From: Candidatus Roseilinea sp.
GTDB lineage: Bacteria > Chloroflexota > Anaerolineae > J036 > Brachytrichaceae
DNA length: 32,831 nt
Assembly (NCBI GenBank): GCA_025055235.1
Contig: JANWYN010000008.1
Location: 1-32,831 of the forward strand
Direction: 5' to 3'
This document shows, in pieces, positions 6,605-14,319 of this stretch (position 1 is the stretch's first letter; the number at the start of each line of letters is the position of its first letter). Position numbers and translations under genes: made by a program. Under the pieces are notes generated by a model. The model saw only the letters and a program-made list of their open reading frames with translations, was not told the DNA's origin and made no database searches.

Positions 6605-8002
6605 TTACTTGAGGCCTTCCAACAGCTTCTTGTTCTCGCTGCGCAGGTCGTCCGCCCACTGCTTCACGCCTGTCTTGATGTCGAGTTCGCCCTTCATCAT
6701 CGGGATGAAGTACTTGTCGTAGAGCGGCCCGCCGCCGGCGATGCCGGACAAGCCATAGGCCGGCGTGCGGTAGTAGTCCTCGCGCATCAGCGTGAGCGCT
6801 TCGTTCAGCGTGTCGGTCCAGGTCTGGTCGCTGAACAGCGTCTGCTTGACATCCTTCAGCTTGGTCGTCAACCAGGGCAGATAGGGCGGGACGATGCCCC
6901 AGTCGGCCGTGACCTGTGCGCCCTCTATTGTAGCGAAGGTGAACTCCATGAACTTCTTCACTAGGTCGGGCACCTTGGTCTGGGTGTAGGAGCACAGCGT
7001 CGCGCCGCCCCACACGTTGGTGCGATGTTTCTCGCCGCCTTCGTAGATCGGCAGGAGCACGCTCTTCCACTTGCCCTGGCCGGTCTCAGGCGTCTTCACC
7101 TCGGTCTCGAAGAAGCCGCGCATCCACGGAGGCGAATAGGTGCCGCCGAGCTTGCCCTCCTTGATCGCGGCCCAGTACGGCGGCGAGAACCAAGCAGCAT
7201 CCAGGCCGGCGCCGGCGTCCCAGGCCATCTTGGCATACTCCACGGCACGGACGGCAGCGTCGCCCTGGTCGAACAGGATCTCCTCGCCGCTCTCATCCGA
7301 GACGTTGCCGCCCAGCGCGTAGAACGGACACTGAAACATCAAGCTGCTTTGGCCGCCGCCGTCGGCGCCGAAGACGTAGAGGCTGGCATCGGCCTTCTCC
7401 TTGACCGTCTTGGCCGCAGTGAGGAAGTCTTCGTACTTGATGTCCTTCTCGAACATCGGCACGCCGGCTTTCTCCAGGATGTCCGGGCGCACCCACAGCG
7501 TATTGGGCGTGATGTCGCCGGGCATGCCGTAGTAGCGACCGCTCACCCGCGCTTCGGCCAGCTTGGCGGGCACGAGGTCCTTCTCGTACTGCTTGACCAG
7601 GTCGGTCACATCGAGCAGCACGCCGCGCCGGCCGTAGAGTTGCACTTCGTTCGCTTCCAGCCAGTTCAAGTCGGGCGCGCCCTCGCCGGCCGCCAGCGCC
7701 GCTTCGACCTTAGCGGTGCGCTCGTCGGTGATCTCAACTTGGGTGAACGTGACACCGGGATACTTCTTCATGAAGGCTTGGCCGGCATCGTAGATGGGGT
7801 GGTCGGCATGGCCCCAGAAGATCAATTCGCCCTTCAGCTCGCCGTCGGCGGCTGCCGGGGCCTCTGCAGGCGCGGCGGGCTGAGCGGGTTGAGCCGGCGG
7901 CGCAGTCGCGGGCGCAGCGCAAGCCGCCAACGCTCCCGTCACGCCGAAGGCTGCGGCTTTCAAGAAACGTCGCCGGGACATGGGTTGAGTTCGTTCGAAC
8001 AT
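6605..8002 (-). CDS. extracellular sugar-binding protein, Tat lipoprotein
   Basis: A 465-residue solute-binding protein (SBP family 1, MalE/UgpB-like) that captures a sugar or glycoconjugate outside the membrane for the two permeases that follow. The N terminus has a twin-arginine motif (SRRRFLK), a hydrophobic core and a lipobox LAAC, so it is exported folded and lipid-anchored. A Pro/Ala-rich linker of about 30 residues leads to the mature domain, starting at ELIFWGHADHPIYDAGQAFMKKYPGVTFTQVE, typical of the family. Other family parts are GEGAPDLNWLEANEV, YGMPGDITPNTLWVRPDILEKAG, and a C-terminal tail of charged helices. The start at 8002 has AGGAGGT with an eight-base spacing; an inner ATG at residue 8 is possible. 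No clear -10/-35 was found in the 275-base spacer upstream. The sugar is unknown. Confidence 0.93.
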   Translation of the reverse strand: MFERTQPMSRRRFLKAAAFGVTGALAACAAPATAPPAQPAQPAAPAEAPAAADGELKGELIFWGHADHPIYDAGQAFMKKYPGVTFTQVEITDERTAKVEAALAAGEGAPDLNWLEANEVQLYGRRGVLLDVTDLVKQYEKDLVPAKLAEARVSGRYYGMPGDITPNTLWVRPDILEKAGVPMFEKDIKYEDFLTAAKTVKEKADASLYVFGADGGGQSSLMFQCPFYALGGNVSDESGEEILFDQGDAAVRAVEYAKMAWDAGAGLDAAWFSPPYWAAIKEGKLGGTYSPPWMRGFFETEVKTPETGQGKWKSVLLPIYEGGEKHRTNVWGGATLCSYTQTKVPDLVKKFMEFTFATIEGAQVTADWGIVPPYLPWLTTKLKDVKQTLFSDQTWTDTLNEALTLMREDYYRTPAYGLSGIAGGGPLYDKYFIPMMKGELDIKTGVKQWADDLRSENKKLLEGLK

Positions 8003-8236
8003 CGGGTCTACCTCCTTTTTGTCACGCTTCGGTTACACAGAGCGACGGCCGGCTGTCGTGGCCATCGCAGTGTGCTCGCGATGGAGTGGTGGCACTTCCG
8101 CACATCGTCCTCCTGGCAGGGACGGGTGCCGGCGCGACGACGATTGCAGCGCAGCGACGACGGGGGCAAAATGTGTGTCAGCCTGCCAGTAGTAGAAAGT
8201 GATAGCACAATCCCGCCAGGCGTAGCAAGCGTTTCA

Positions 8237-8269
8237 GTTCACAATTCGTTCACAAACCGTTCACCCCGA
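8237..8269 (+). promoter_or_regulatory. three 11-bp direct repeats GTTCAC-N5 (PHO-box-like)
   Basis: Three head-to-tail 11-base units: GTTCACAATTC, GTTCACAAACC, GTTCACCCCGA. GTTCAC is identical in all three. One helical turn spacing is what a tandem OmpR/PhoB-type winged-helix regulator needs; actinobacterial PhoP boxes use GTTCACC units of 11 bases. The array ends on the kinase gene's Shine-Dalgarno, so binding would block or overlap transcription or translation start of that gene, or act on the divergent sugar importer. Confidence 0.6.
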
Positions 8270-8277
8270 GGTGACCC

Positions 8278-10566
8278 ATGTGGTATTTGCTGATCGCAGC
8301 GCGACGTAAAGACCCGGAGTTCAAAACGTCCGCCGAGGACTTGTTCCTGAGCACGGCACGCTTGCTCATTCTGGCCGTGATGCTGGCGTATTGCGCCGGG
8401 CACGTGGTGGCCACGCAAGTTTGGCCGGAACGGTTCGGTGGTGCGCTGTGGTTCGTCGCGTTCTGCATTTTGCCGGCCAGCGGCCTGGCTCTCTGGCTCT
8501 CGCGGCGGCGCATGCTGGCGTCGAGCGTAGTCTGGTTGCTGGGGCTGGCTGCCAGCATCACCGTGGCGCTCTACGTGTTTCGGGACGGGGATGCGGCGTT
8601 CCTGTATGCCTTTTTGCCTCTGCTCGCCGTGGTCATGATCGGCGCGCCGGCTGCGCTGCCCGCCGGCTTGCTGACGGCAGGGCTGGTGATTTGGACGGCG
8701 CACTGGCCGGGCATGCCGGCGCTCTCGCCCACGCAGCAGTGGCTCGCCATCCTGAGCGGCGGGATGGGCGCGCTCATCGGCTGGGCTTCATCTTCGGCGC
8801 TGACCACGACCACGGAATGGTCGCTCAGGCACTTCATGGAAGCGCGCGACGCGCTGCAGGAGACCCAGCGCCATCGCGCCCAGCTCGCCGACATGGTGAA
8901 GAGCCTGGACCAGGCTTACTACCGGCTGGAGCGCGCCAACACAGCGCTTGTCGCCGCGCGCAAGCAAGCCGAGGATGCCGAACGCGCCAAGACCGAGTTC
9001 ATCGCCAACATCAGCCATGAGCTGCGCACGCCGTTGAACCTGATCGTCGGGTTCAGCGAAGTGATGCTGACTGCGCCGGAGAGCTACGAGGGTGTGGCGT
9101 TGCCCAGCGCGTATCGCTCCGATCTGAGCGCCATCTACCAAGCGGCGCAGCATTTGCTGGCGCTGGTGGACGATATCCTCGACATGTCGCGCATCGAGGC
9201 CGGCAAGTTGTCGCTCGTTCGCGAACAGACCGACCCGGCTGCGCTGATCGAGGAAGCGGCGAACACCATCCGCGACTACGTGAATCTGAAGGGGCTGCGA
9301 CTGTGCGTGGATGTTGCGCCGAATCTCCCGCCGGTGTGGGTGGACCGGCTGCGCATCCGCCAGGTGATCCTGAACCTGCTGGTGAACGCCGCGCGCTTCA
9401 CCGATCGCGGCCAGATCACCATTCGGTGCAGCATGGCGGGCGAGGACGGCCAGGTGGCGGGCGGCGCGATCCTGATCTCCGTGAGCGACACCGGGCGCGG
9501 TATCCCCGAGCATGACTTGCCGAGGATCTTCGAGGCCTTCCACACCACTGAGCAACCGGTCTCGGCGTGGCACAGCGGCGCCGGCCTCGGCCTGCCCATC
9601 AGCCGGCAGTTCGTCGAACTGCATGGCGGGACGATGGGGGTGACCAGCGTGGTGGGCAAGGGCAGCACGTTCTGGTTCACGCTGCCGTGCGCCCAGGCGA
9701 CGCCTGCCGCGGCGCAGCCGGCGCGTTACCACCCTCACGTTCCGCTGGAGCACACCGAGCGACTGATCGTCGTGGTCAACGAGGACGCACGGGTGAGCGA
9801 GGCCATCCAGCGCCATCTCGGCAGCTATCGCGTCCTGCATGCGACCAGCCTCGACGCAGGCGTGAAGCTGGCGGCCGAGGTCAAGGCGATTGCCCTGCTT
9901 GTGGATCGGGACATGCCGATTCCGAGGACGCCACCGGGAACGTTCGTCGTGCAATGTCCGTTGCCCAACCAGCGGGAGATCGCGCACGCTTTGGGCGTCC
10001 ACGACTTCTTGGCCAAACCGATCTTGCGTCAAGATCTCAGCCAGGCGCTCGAACGGCTGCCGGCTACGCCGCGCACTGTGCTTATTGTGGATGACGACCC
10101 GAAGATGGTGCGGCTGCTGCAACGGATGTTGCGCACACAAGCCGGTGTGCGGGAAGTCATCGCCGCACACACCGGCGCCGAGGCGCTGGCGCAGTTAGAG
10201 AGCCACGCCGTGGATCTGGTGCTGCTCGACTTGGTCATGCCGGATATGGACGGGTTGCAAGTGCTGCAGCGCATGGCCGAACGCGGCTGCGCAGACATAC
10301 CGGTCGTCGTGATCTCCGGCCACGCTGAGGATCACGCCGGTCTGCCGTTGCCCGGCGCGCTGACCATCCACCACGCCGCAGGCTTCTACCTGGGCGAGTT
10401 GATGCGTGCCGTCGAGGCAGCGCTGCGCGCCCTCGCGCCGGGCTGGGACAAACTGGATGCAGCTACGCCAAGGCCGCCAGCGCCTGCAACAACTGCGCCT
10501 GCGTCACGGGTTTCTTCAGATACCCCGCCGCTCCCAGTTGCGCCGCCAGTTCCGGCTGGTGCATGA
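8278..10566 (+). CDS. membrane-bound hybrid sensor histidine kinase
   Basis: A 762-residue hybrid kinase. Five or six membrane helices lie between residues about 25 and 180 and take the place of a periplasmic sensor. A coiled coil (about 190-240) leads to HisKA with ISHELRTPLNLIVGFSEVM, phospho-accepting His247. HATPase_c follows with VILNLLVNAARFTD (N box), SDTGRGIPEHDLPRIFEAF (G1/F box) and GAGLGLPISRQFVELHGG (G2). Two receiver-like domains come next. The first (about 495-600) is short and weak (VVVNEDARV, LLVDRDMPIP, FLAKPI); the second (about 602-735) is canonical: LIVDDDPKM, LLDLVMPDMDG with Asp651, VISGHAE. The last 34 residues are Pro/Ala-rich and read antisense over the converging receiver gene. 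GAGGTGA precedes the ATG. Stimulus unknown. Confidence 0.92.
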   Translation: MWYLLIAARRKDPEFKTSAEDLFLSTARLLILAVMLAYCAGHVVATQVWPERFGGALWFVAFCILPASGLALWLSRRRMLASSVVWLLGLAASITVALYVFRDGDAAFLYAFLPLLAVVMIGAPAALPAGLLTAGLVIWTAHWPGMPALSPTQQWLAILSGGMGALIGWASSSALTTTTEWSLRHFMEARDALQETQRHRAQLADMVKSLDQAYYRLERANTALVAARKQAEDAERAKTEFIANISHELRTPLNLIVGFSEVMLTAPESYEGVALPSAYRSDLSAIYQAAQHLLALVDDILDMSRIEAGKLSLVREQTDPAALIEEAANTIRDYVNLKGLRLCVDVAPNLPPVWVDRLRIRQVILNLLVNAARFTDRGQITIRCSMAGEDGQVAGGAILISVSDTGRGIPEHDLPRIFEAFHTTEQPVSAWHSGAGLGLPISRQFVELHGGTMGVTSVVGKGSTFWFTLPCAQATPAAAQPARYHPHVPLEHTERLIVVVNEDARVSEAIQRHLGSYRVLHATSLDAGVKLAAEVKAIALLVDRDMPIPRTPPGTFVVQCPLPNQREIAHALGVHDFLAKPILRQDLSQALERLPATPRTVLIVDDDPKMVRLLQRMLRTQAGVREVIAAHTGAEALAQLESHAVDLVLLDLVMPDMDGLQVLQRMAERGCADIPVVVISGHAEDHAGLPLPGALTIHHAAGFYLGELMRAVEAALRALAPGWDKLDAATPRPPAPATTAPASRVSSDTPPLPVAPPVPAGA

Positions 10567-11644
10567 CCGAGCAGATGATCACCGGCGCGCGGCGCGTGCG
10601 CTCGTGCGCCTTGAGCGCGCGCAGCACCTCCCAGCCGTCCTGCCCGGGCAACATCACATCGAGCACGACGGCGTCCGGCGCAGATTCAGCAGTCGCGGTC
10701 AGGGCTTCGGCCAGGTTCCCGGCGCCGATCACCTGCCAGGCATGGCCGGTCAGGTAGCGGCGGAAGAGCCGGATCAAGCCGGCGTTGTCGTCTATCACCA
10801 GCAGCGTCTTGATCGGCGCGCCTGCGGCGGGCCAGACCAGGCGAATCTCATCCGATTGAGCGACGACCTCGCCGCCCATCAAGCGCATCAATTGCGTCGC
10901 CAGCGCCGATTCCGGCAACGCCGGGCGGGCCGATGCCGGCTGTAGGGAGATGCGCACGCCCCGCGCCCGCGCATCGGCCAACGCCTCCATCGTCAGCACG
11001 GATACATCCGGCGTCTCAAGCAGATGGCCGATCACATCCAGGATCGCCTGCCGCAGCAAGACGCGATCGGCGTGCACGTCTACGTCGGCAGGCATGCAGA
11101 CGAGCGCACGCCCTTTCGCCTGCGCCAGCGGCGCCACCATCGCGCACAACTCATCCAGCACTTGCCCGAGGCTCAGTCGCTCGATCTGCGCTTGAATCGA
11201 GGTCAGTTCCTCCACGCCGTCGCGTTCGAGCGACGCGGCCTGCGCATCTTCCAGTGAGAAAAGCTCGGCGCGACGCTCCCACAACATTCGCGTCAGCGCT
11301 TCGACCATGCGCGCCTTCTCCTTGAAGTACAGCGTGCGGCCCAGACCCAACGCCTTCATCACCTGTCCGGGCGGTTGGCCTTCGATGAAATGCAGTTCGA
11401 GGATGCGGTAAGCGCGCCAATCCGGCGACTGCGCCGGCGTGCCCGGCTCCGGCGACATCGCCAGGATGGCGTTGATCAACAGGCGGCGCAGGTTCTGGCC
11501 GCGCTGAACGTGAGTGGCCGCTTGCTCGGCCAGCAGCCCGGCAAGCGGATGATCCTGCAGGCGCGGCGAGTCATACAGGTGATTCAGCGCATCCTGCACC
11601 CAGGCTGCGAACTGCGCGTAGGAGATCCGCGTCGTGGCACTCAC
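10463..11644 (-). CDS. receiver-domain protein with kinase-like core lacking HisKA
   Basis: A 393-residue signalling protein. Residues 1-135 are helical and unrecognised; they include QPPGQVMKALGLGRTLYFKEKARMVEALTRMLW, which looks like a helix-turn-helix or sigma-like segment. Residues about 150-270 resemble a degenerate HATPase (LGQVLDELCAMVAPLAQAKG, VDVHADRVLLRQAILDVIGHLL) with no phospho-accepting His and no G boxes. Residues about 275-393 are a good receiver domain: LLVIDDNAGLIRLF, VVLDVMLPGQDGWE with Asp329, ICSV and LKKPV. The GTG start at 11644 overlaps the upstream TGA stop (GTGA), implying translational coupling to the phosphodiesterase gene. Its 3' end overlaps the hybrid kinase by 104 bases tail to tail, and the kinase may be its phosphodonor. 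Confidence 0.82.
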   Translation of the reverse strand: MSATTRISYAQFAAWVQDALNHLYDSPRLQDHPLAGLLAEQAATHVQRGQNLRRLLINAILAMSPEPGTPAQSPDWRAYRILELHFIEGQPPGQVMKALGLGRTLYFKEKARMVEALTRMLWERRAELFSLEDAQAASLERDGVEELTSIQAQIERLSLGQVLDELCAMVAPLAQAKGRALVCMPADVDVHADRVLLRQAILDVIGHLLETPDVSVLTMEALADARARGVRISLQPASARPALPESALATQLMRLMGGEVVAQSDEIRLVWPAAGAPIKTLLVIDDNAGLIRLFRRYLTGHAWQVIGAGNLAEALTATAESAPDAVVLDVMLPGQDGWEVLRALKAHERTRRAPVIICSVMHQPELAAQLGAAGYLKKPVTQAQLLQALAALA

Positions 11645-12426
11645 ATGTCGAAAATCTCGTCCACCGCCTGGCCTTCCCACTGCGCGTGCGCCTTCACGCC
11701 GAGCAAGCGCGCCAGCGTGGGCGCCGTGTCCAACAGGCTGACCGGCGACTGAATCGCGTAGCCGGCCTTGATCTTCGGCCCAACGGCAATCCAGGGAATC
11801 GTCATGTCCTCCGGCGCATCGGTGCCGTGCGTGCGGTCGTGGCCGCCATGGTCGCTCTGGATGATGAACGCGGCGCCGTCCGGCAGCGCATCCAGCACCT
11901 TGGCGAGTTGCCGGTCCACGCGTTCCAGTTGCGCCAAGTATTCCGGCGACATCCAACCGTAAGCGTGGCCGGCGGTATCCACCGTGCCGAAATACACGAA
12001 GACGAAATCGAACGGTTCGCGCGCGATCGTGCGCGCGGCTTCCTCGGCCACCAGGTCATCGCCGTGTTCGAGGTAGCTGGCGTCTACGTAGAAGGCGTGC
12101 GACAGGCTGCCCGGCCGGCTGAGATCGCGCAACTCTTCCCAATTGTAGAAGAATGCGCAGCGCAGCCCTAATTGCTGCCGGGCCAAATCCACCAGCCCGG
12201 GCAACGGGCGCGCCATGGGCGTCCACACGTTCGTCGTGATGCCATGGCGTTCGGGCGGCACGCTGTGGAAGATGGAGGTGTGGCACGGCAGCGTGATCGA
12301 AGGCATGACGCTGCGCGCGTTCATCGCATACGCGCCGCGCGCCATGAGCGCGTTCAGCGTCGGGCAGTTGGCAGCGGCAATGGCATCCGGCCGCACGCCG
12401 TCGAGCATGAAGAGATAAGCCGGCAT
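11641..12426 (-). CDS. type I phosphodiesterase / alkaline phosphatase superfamily hydrolase
   Basis: A 261-residue cytoplasmic metallo-hydrolase of the nucleotide pyrophosphatase/phosphodiesterase family (PF01663-like). It would cleave a phosphodiester or phosphomonoester with two metal ions. Recognisable sites are LFMLDGVRPD with metal ligand Asp9, MPSITLPCHTS with the candidate nucleophile Thr45, YFGTVDTAGHAYG with Asp150 and His154, and SDHGGHDRTHG with Asp192, His193 and His200. Full-length members are often 270-450 residues, so this is a compact form. No signal peptide is present. It is the first gene of a two-gene unit with the receiver protein. Upstream lies the GGTTGCA repeat, and no promoter could be separated from it. 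The substrate is unknown; a nucleotide second messenger or a phospholipid head group is conceivable only. Confidence 0.87.
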   Translation of the reverse strand: MPAYLFMLDGVRPDAIAAANCPTLNALMARGAYAMNARSVMPSITLPCHTSIFHSVPPERHGITTNVWTPMARPLPGLVDLARQQLGLRCAFFYNWEELRDLSRPGSLSHAFYVDASYLEHGDDLVAEEAARTIAREPFDFVFVYFGTVDTAGHAYGWMSPEYLAQLERVDRQLAKVLDALPDGAAFIIQSDHGGHDRTHGTDAPEDMTIPWIAVGPKIKAGYAIQSPVSLLDTAPTLARLLGVKAHAQWEGQAVDEIFDM

Positions 12427-12432
12427 GAGATG

Positions 12433-12467
12433 GGTTGCAGGTTGCAGGTTACAGGTTGTAGGTTGTG
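12433..12467. repeat. heptamer tandem array, five copies of GGTTGCA
   Basis: Five head-to-tail heptamers: GGTTGCA twice, then GGTTACA, GGTTGTA and GGTTGTG. Located seven bases upstream of the phosphodiesterase start. Confidence 0.85.
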
Positions 12468-12481
12468 CATCGCGTCATGCG

Positions 12482-12531
12482 AAACGCGAGACGCAAGACG
12501 TAGGACGCACGACGTGACACTCGACACGCGA
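12482..12531. repeat. degenerate ACGCAAG-type tandem repeat
   Basis: Imperfect 7- to 8-base units (acgcgag, acgcaag, acgtagg, acgcacg, acgtgac and so on). This is the reverse complement of the family at 437-496 and 1234-1313. It ends just after the groEL-like stop codon. Confidence 0.65.
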
Positions 12532-12536
12532 CTTGC

Positions 12537-14237
12537 TCACGGATTCGTCGCCAGCGCCAGCTTGCGGTGGTGCACCACGGCGTCGGTCGTGATGGCCGTT
12601 GCAGCCAGGCTGCTGGCCACGCGCACCGCGCGCTCGATCACCTCCGCCGAGTCCACGATGCCGGCAGCCATCATGTCCATCACACAGCCATCGCGCACGT
12701 CGAAACCGCAGTCGGCGTGCGGATCGGCACACAACGCGGCGCGCACCTGGCCGGCGACTTCGGAGGGATCGAAGCCGGCGTTCGCGGCAATCGTCATCAA
12801 CGGCGATTCGAGCGCACGCGCCAGGCAGCGCACGCCGAACGCCACGTCATCGCCTGCGCGGCCATCGCTGCGACCCGCGTCGTTCAGCAAAGACTGGGCG
12901 ACTTTGAACAGCGCCGCGCCGCCGCCGGCCACGTAGCCGCGCCCGGCAGCCATCTGCAGCGTCCGTGACAAGCGAACCGCTTCGTCCCTGCGGCTCTCCT
13001 GGATCTTGCTGGTTGCCCCGCCGACGCGCACGATCGCCAGCCCGCCGCACAGCCGGCCCAGGCGCAGGCGCAGTTCGGCGATCTCATCCAGGTTCACGGT
13101 TTCGTCTATCTTCCGGCGCACCGAGGCGATCGCGCTACGCAGCGCGACCGGGTCGCGCTTGCCACCGATGACGCCGAACTGGCGCGCCGTTGCCCATGCC
13201 CGGCGCACGCTGCCGACGTCCTCCGGCGTCACCTTGGCAAACGTGGCTGCATCGCCAATCAGGACACGCGCGCCGGTGAGCGCCGCCAGGTCCTGCAACG
13301 CCACGGCACGCTTGGCGTCGAAGCCGGGCGCCTTGACCGGCAGGATGCTCAGCACGCCGCTCAGCTTGGCCTGGATCAGCACTGCTTTCGCTTCATCGCT
13401 CAAGTCGCCGGCGACGATGAGCAAGTTGCGATGGCCAAAGCTGTAGAGGCGCTTGAGGCCCTCTAGCACGTTCATCGCTGCATCGAGCTTGCCATCGAGG
13501 AGGACGACGGCGGCGTCGGAGATGCGGGCGACGGATTGCGCGGCATCGGTCGCGAAGCCGGTCGTCAACCACGGCGAATCCCACATCGCGCCCTCGATGT
13601 ATTCGCGGTCCACGCGGCGCGCGTCGTTGTTGACGACCTGAATCGCGCCGTCGGCGCCGAGGATGTCCACGATCTCCACCAGTACATCGCGCAGCTCTGA
13701 GTCATGACACACGGACTTCGCCAGGGCGATCAGCAACTCGCGGCTGCGCCGCCCACTCGTAGGACGCAGCGCGCCGGCGCGCAATGCCTCGCACGCGCGC
13801 GCCACGCCTTGCTCGATGCCCTTGCGCAGCAGCGCCGGATGTGCGCCGGCAGCGATCGCCTTCGCCGCCTGCTGCGTCAGCGCCTGAGCGATGGTCGCCA
13901 TCGTCGCCGAGCCGTCGCCACAGGTCTCGTGCATGCGCCAGAGCGCGTGGCGCATCATCATCGCGCCCACGTCCGCCGTAGGATCGGCGATCTGGATGAT
14001 GCGACGGGCGATGGTCGCAGCGTCGTCGAGCAACTCCGGCGGCCGGCCGCGCGTCATGCTCTCGATGCCGACGAAGCGCGGCAACGGACCCAGCGTCGGC
14101 TTGACGGCGTCGGCAATCAAATTGATCCCGTCGAGCAAGTTGGGGTGAAAGACAACCGAAGGGCGGATGCGATGATTCCGCCGCTGCGTGGTCGAAGCGC
14201 GCGAGTTGGAAGTTGCAGGCCGGTGCGACTTGGGCAT
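12537..14237 (-). CDS. divergent GroEL/Cpn60 paralogue
   Basis: A 566-residue group I chaperonin-like protein that is far from a housekeeping GroEL. Family blocks are present in order: INLIADAVKPTLGPLPRFV, LDDAATIARRI (replacing KDGVTVA; the Asp52 equivalent is kept), CGDGSATMATIAQAL (Asp87 equivalent kept), GYVAGGGAALFKVA, ESPLMTIAANAGFDPSEV and VIERAVRVASSLAATAITTDAVV. The region before YVAGGG, where GroEL has Asp398, reads DEAVRLSRTLQMAAGRG; ungapped, Asp398 is not conserved. The Gly-Met tail is missing, and the N terminus has a basic, Ser/Arg-rich extension of about 25 residues. The frame extends to 14363, but ATG 14237 lies nine bases after TACAAT, so I use it. No groES is adjacent. It may assemble with a canonical GroEL or act as a specialised chaperonin. 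Confidence 0.88.
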   Translation of the reverse strand: MPKSHRPATSNSRASTTQRRNHRIRPSVVFHPNLLDGINLIADAVKPTLGPLPRFVGIESMTRGRPPELLDDAATIARRIIQIADPTADVGAMMMRHALWRMHETCGDGSATMATIAQALTQQAAKAIAAGAHPALLRKGIEQGVARACEALRAGALRPTSGRRSRELLIALAKSVCHDSELRDVLVEIVDILGADGAIQVVNNDARRVDREYIEGAMWDSPWLTTGFATDAAQSVARISDAAVVLLDGKLDAAMNVLEGLKRLYSFGHRNLLIVAGDLSDEAKAVLIQAKLSGVLSILPVKAPGFDAKRAVALQDLAALTGARVLIGDAATFAKVTPEDVGSVRRAWATARQFGVIGGKRDPVALRSAIASVRRKIDETVNLDEIAELRLRLGRLCGGLAIVRVGGATSKIQESRRDEAVRLSRTLQMAAGRGYVAGGGAALFKVAQSLLNDAGRSDGRAGDDVAFGVRCLARALESPLMTIAANAGFDPSEVAGQVRAALCADPHADCGFDVRDGCVMDMMAAGIVDSAEVIERAVRVASSLAATAITTDAVVHHRKLALATNP

Positions 14238-14246
14238 GGCGCATGC

Positions 14247-14252
14247 ATTGTA
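14247..14252 (-). promoter_or_regulatory. -10 box TACAAT, 9 nt before ATG
   Basis: TACAAT on the minus strand, nine bases before the chosen start of the GroEL-like gene; no Shine-Dalgarno. It fixes the start choice among several in-frame ATGs. Confidence 0.5.
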
Positions 14253-14306
14253 CAAACTTGCGTTGCACAGCAGACTGCACAGAGTGCATTGCCCGTGTAC
14301 CCCGAC

Positions 14307-14312
14307 TACAAT
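14307..14312 (+). promoter_or_regulatory. -10 box TACAAT, 7 nt before ATG
   Basis: TACAAT ends seven bases before the aminopeptidase ATG, so transcription would begin at or next to the A of the start codon. No Shine-Dalgarno is present. Confidence 0.6.
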
Positions 14313-14319
14313 CCCCCGC

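Noticed and set aside
6516-7070. N-terminal extension of the MalF-type permease
   Set aside because: The extra 185 codons overlap the binding-protein gene and the stem-loop; the ATG at 6515 with AGGAG fits the family length.
8003-8236. Promoter of the sugar-binding protein in the 275-base divergent spacer
   Set aside because: Several weak -10-like hexamers occur on the minus strand, but none has a matching -35 or stands out.
8788-10170. 460-codon minus-strand reading frame
   Set aside because: It mirrors the histidine kinase, whose domains are unmistakable; no motif in the antisense product.
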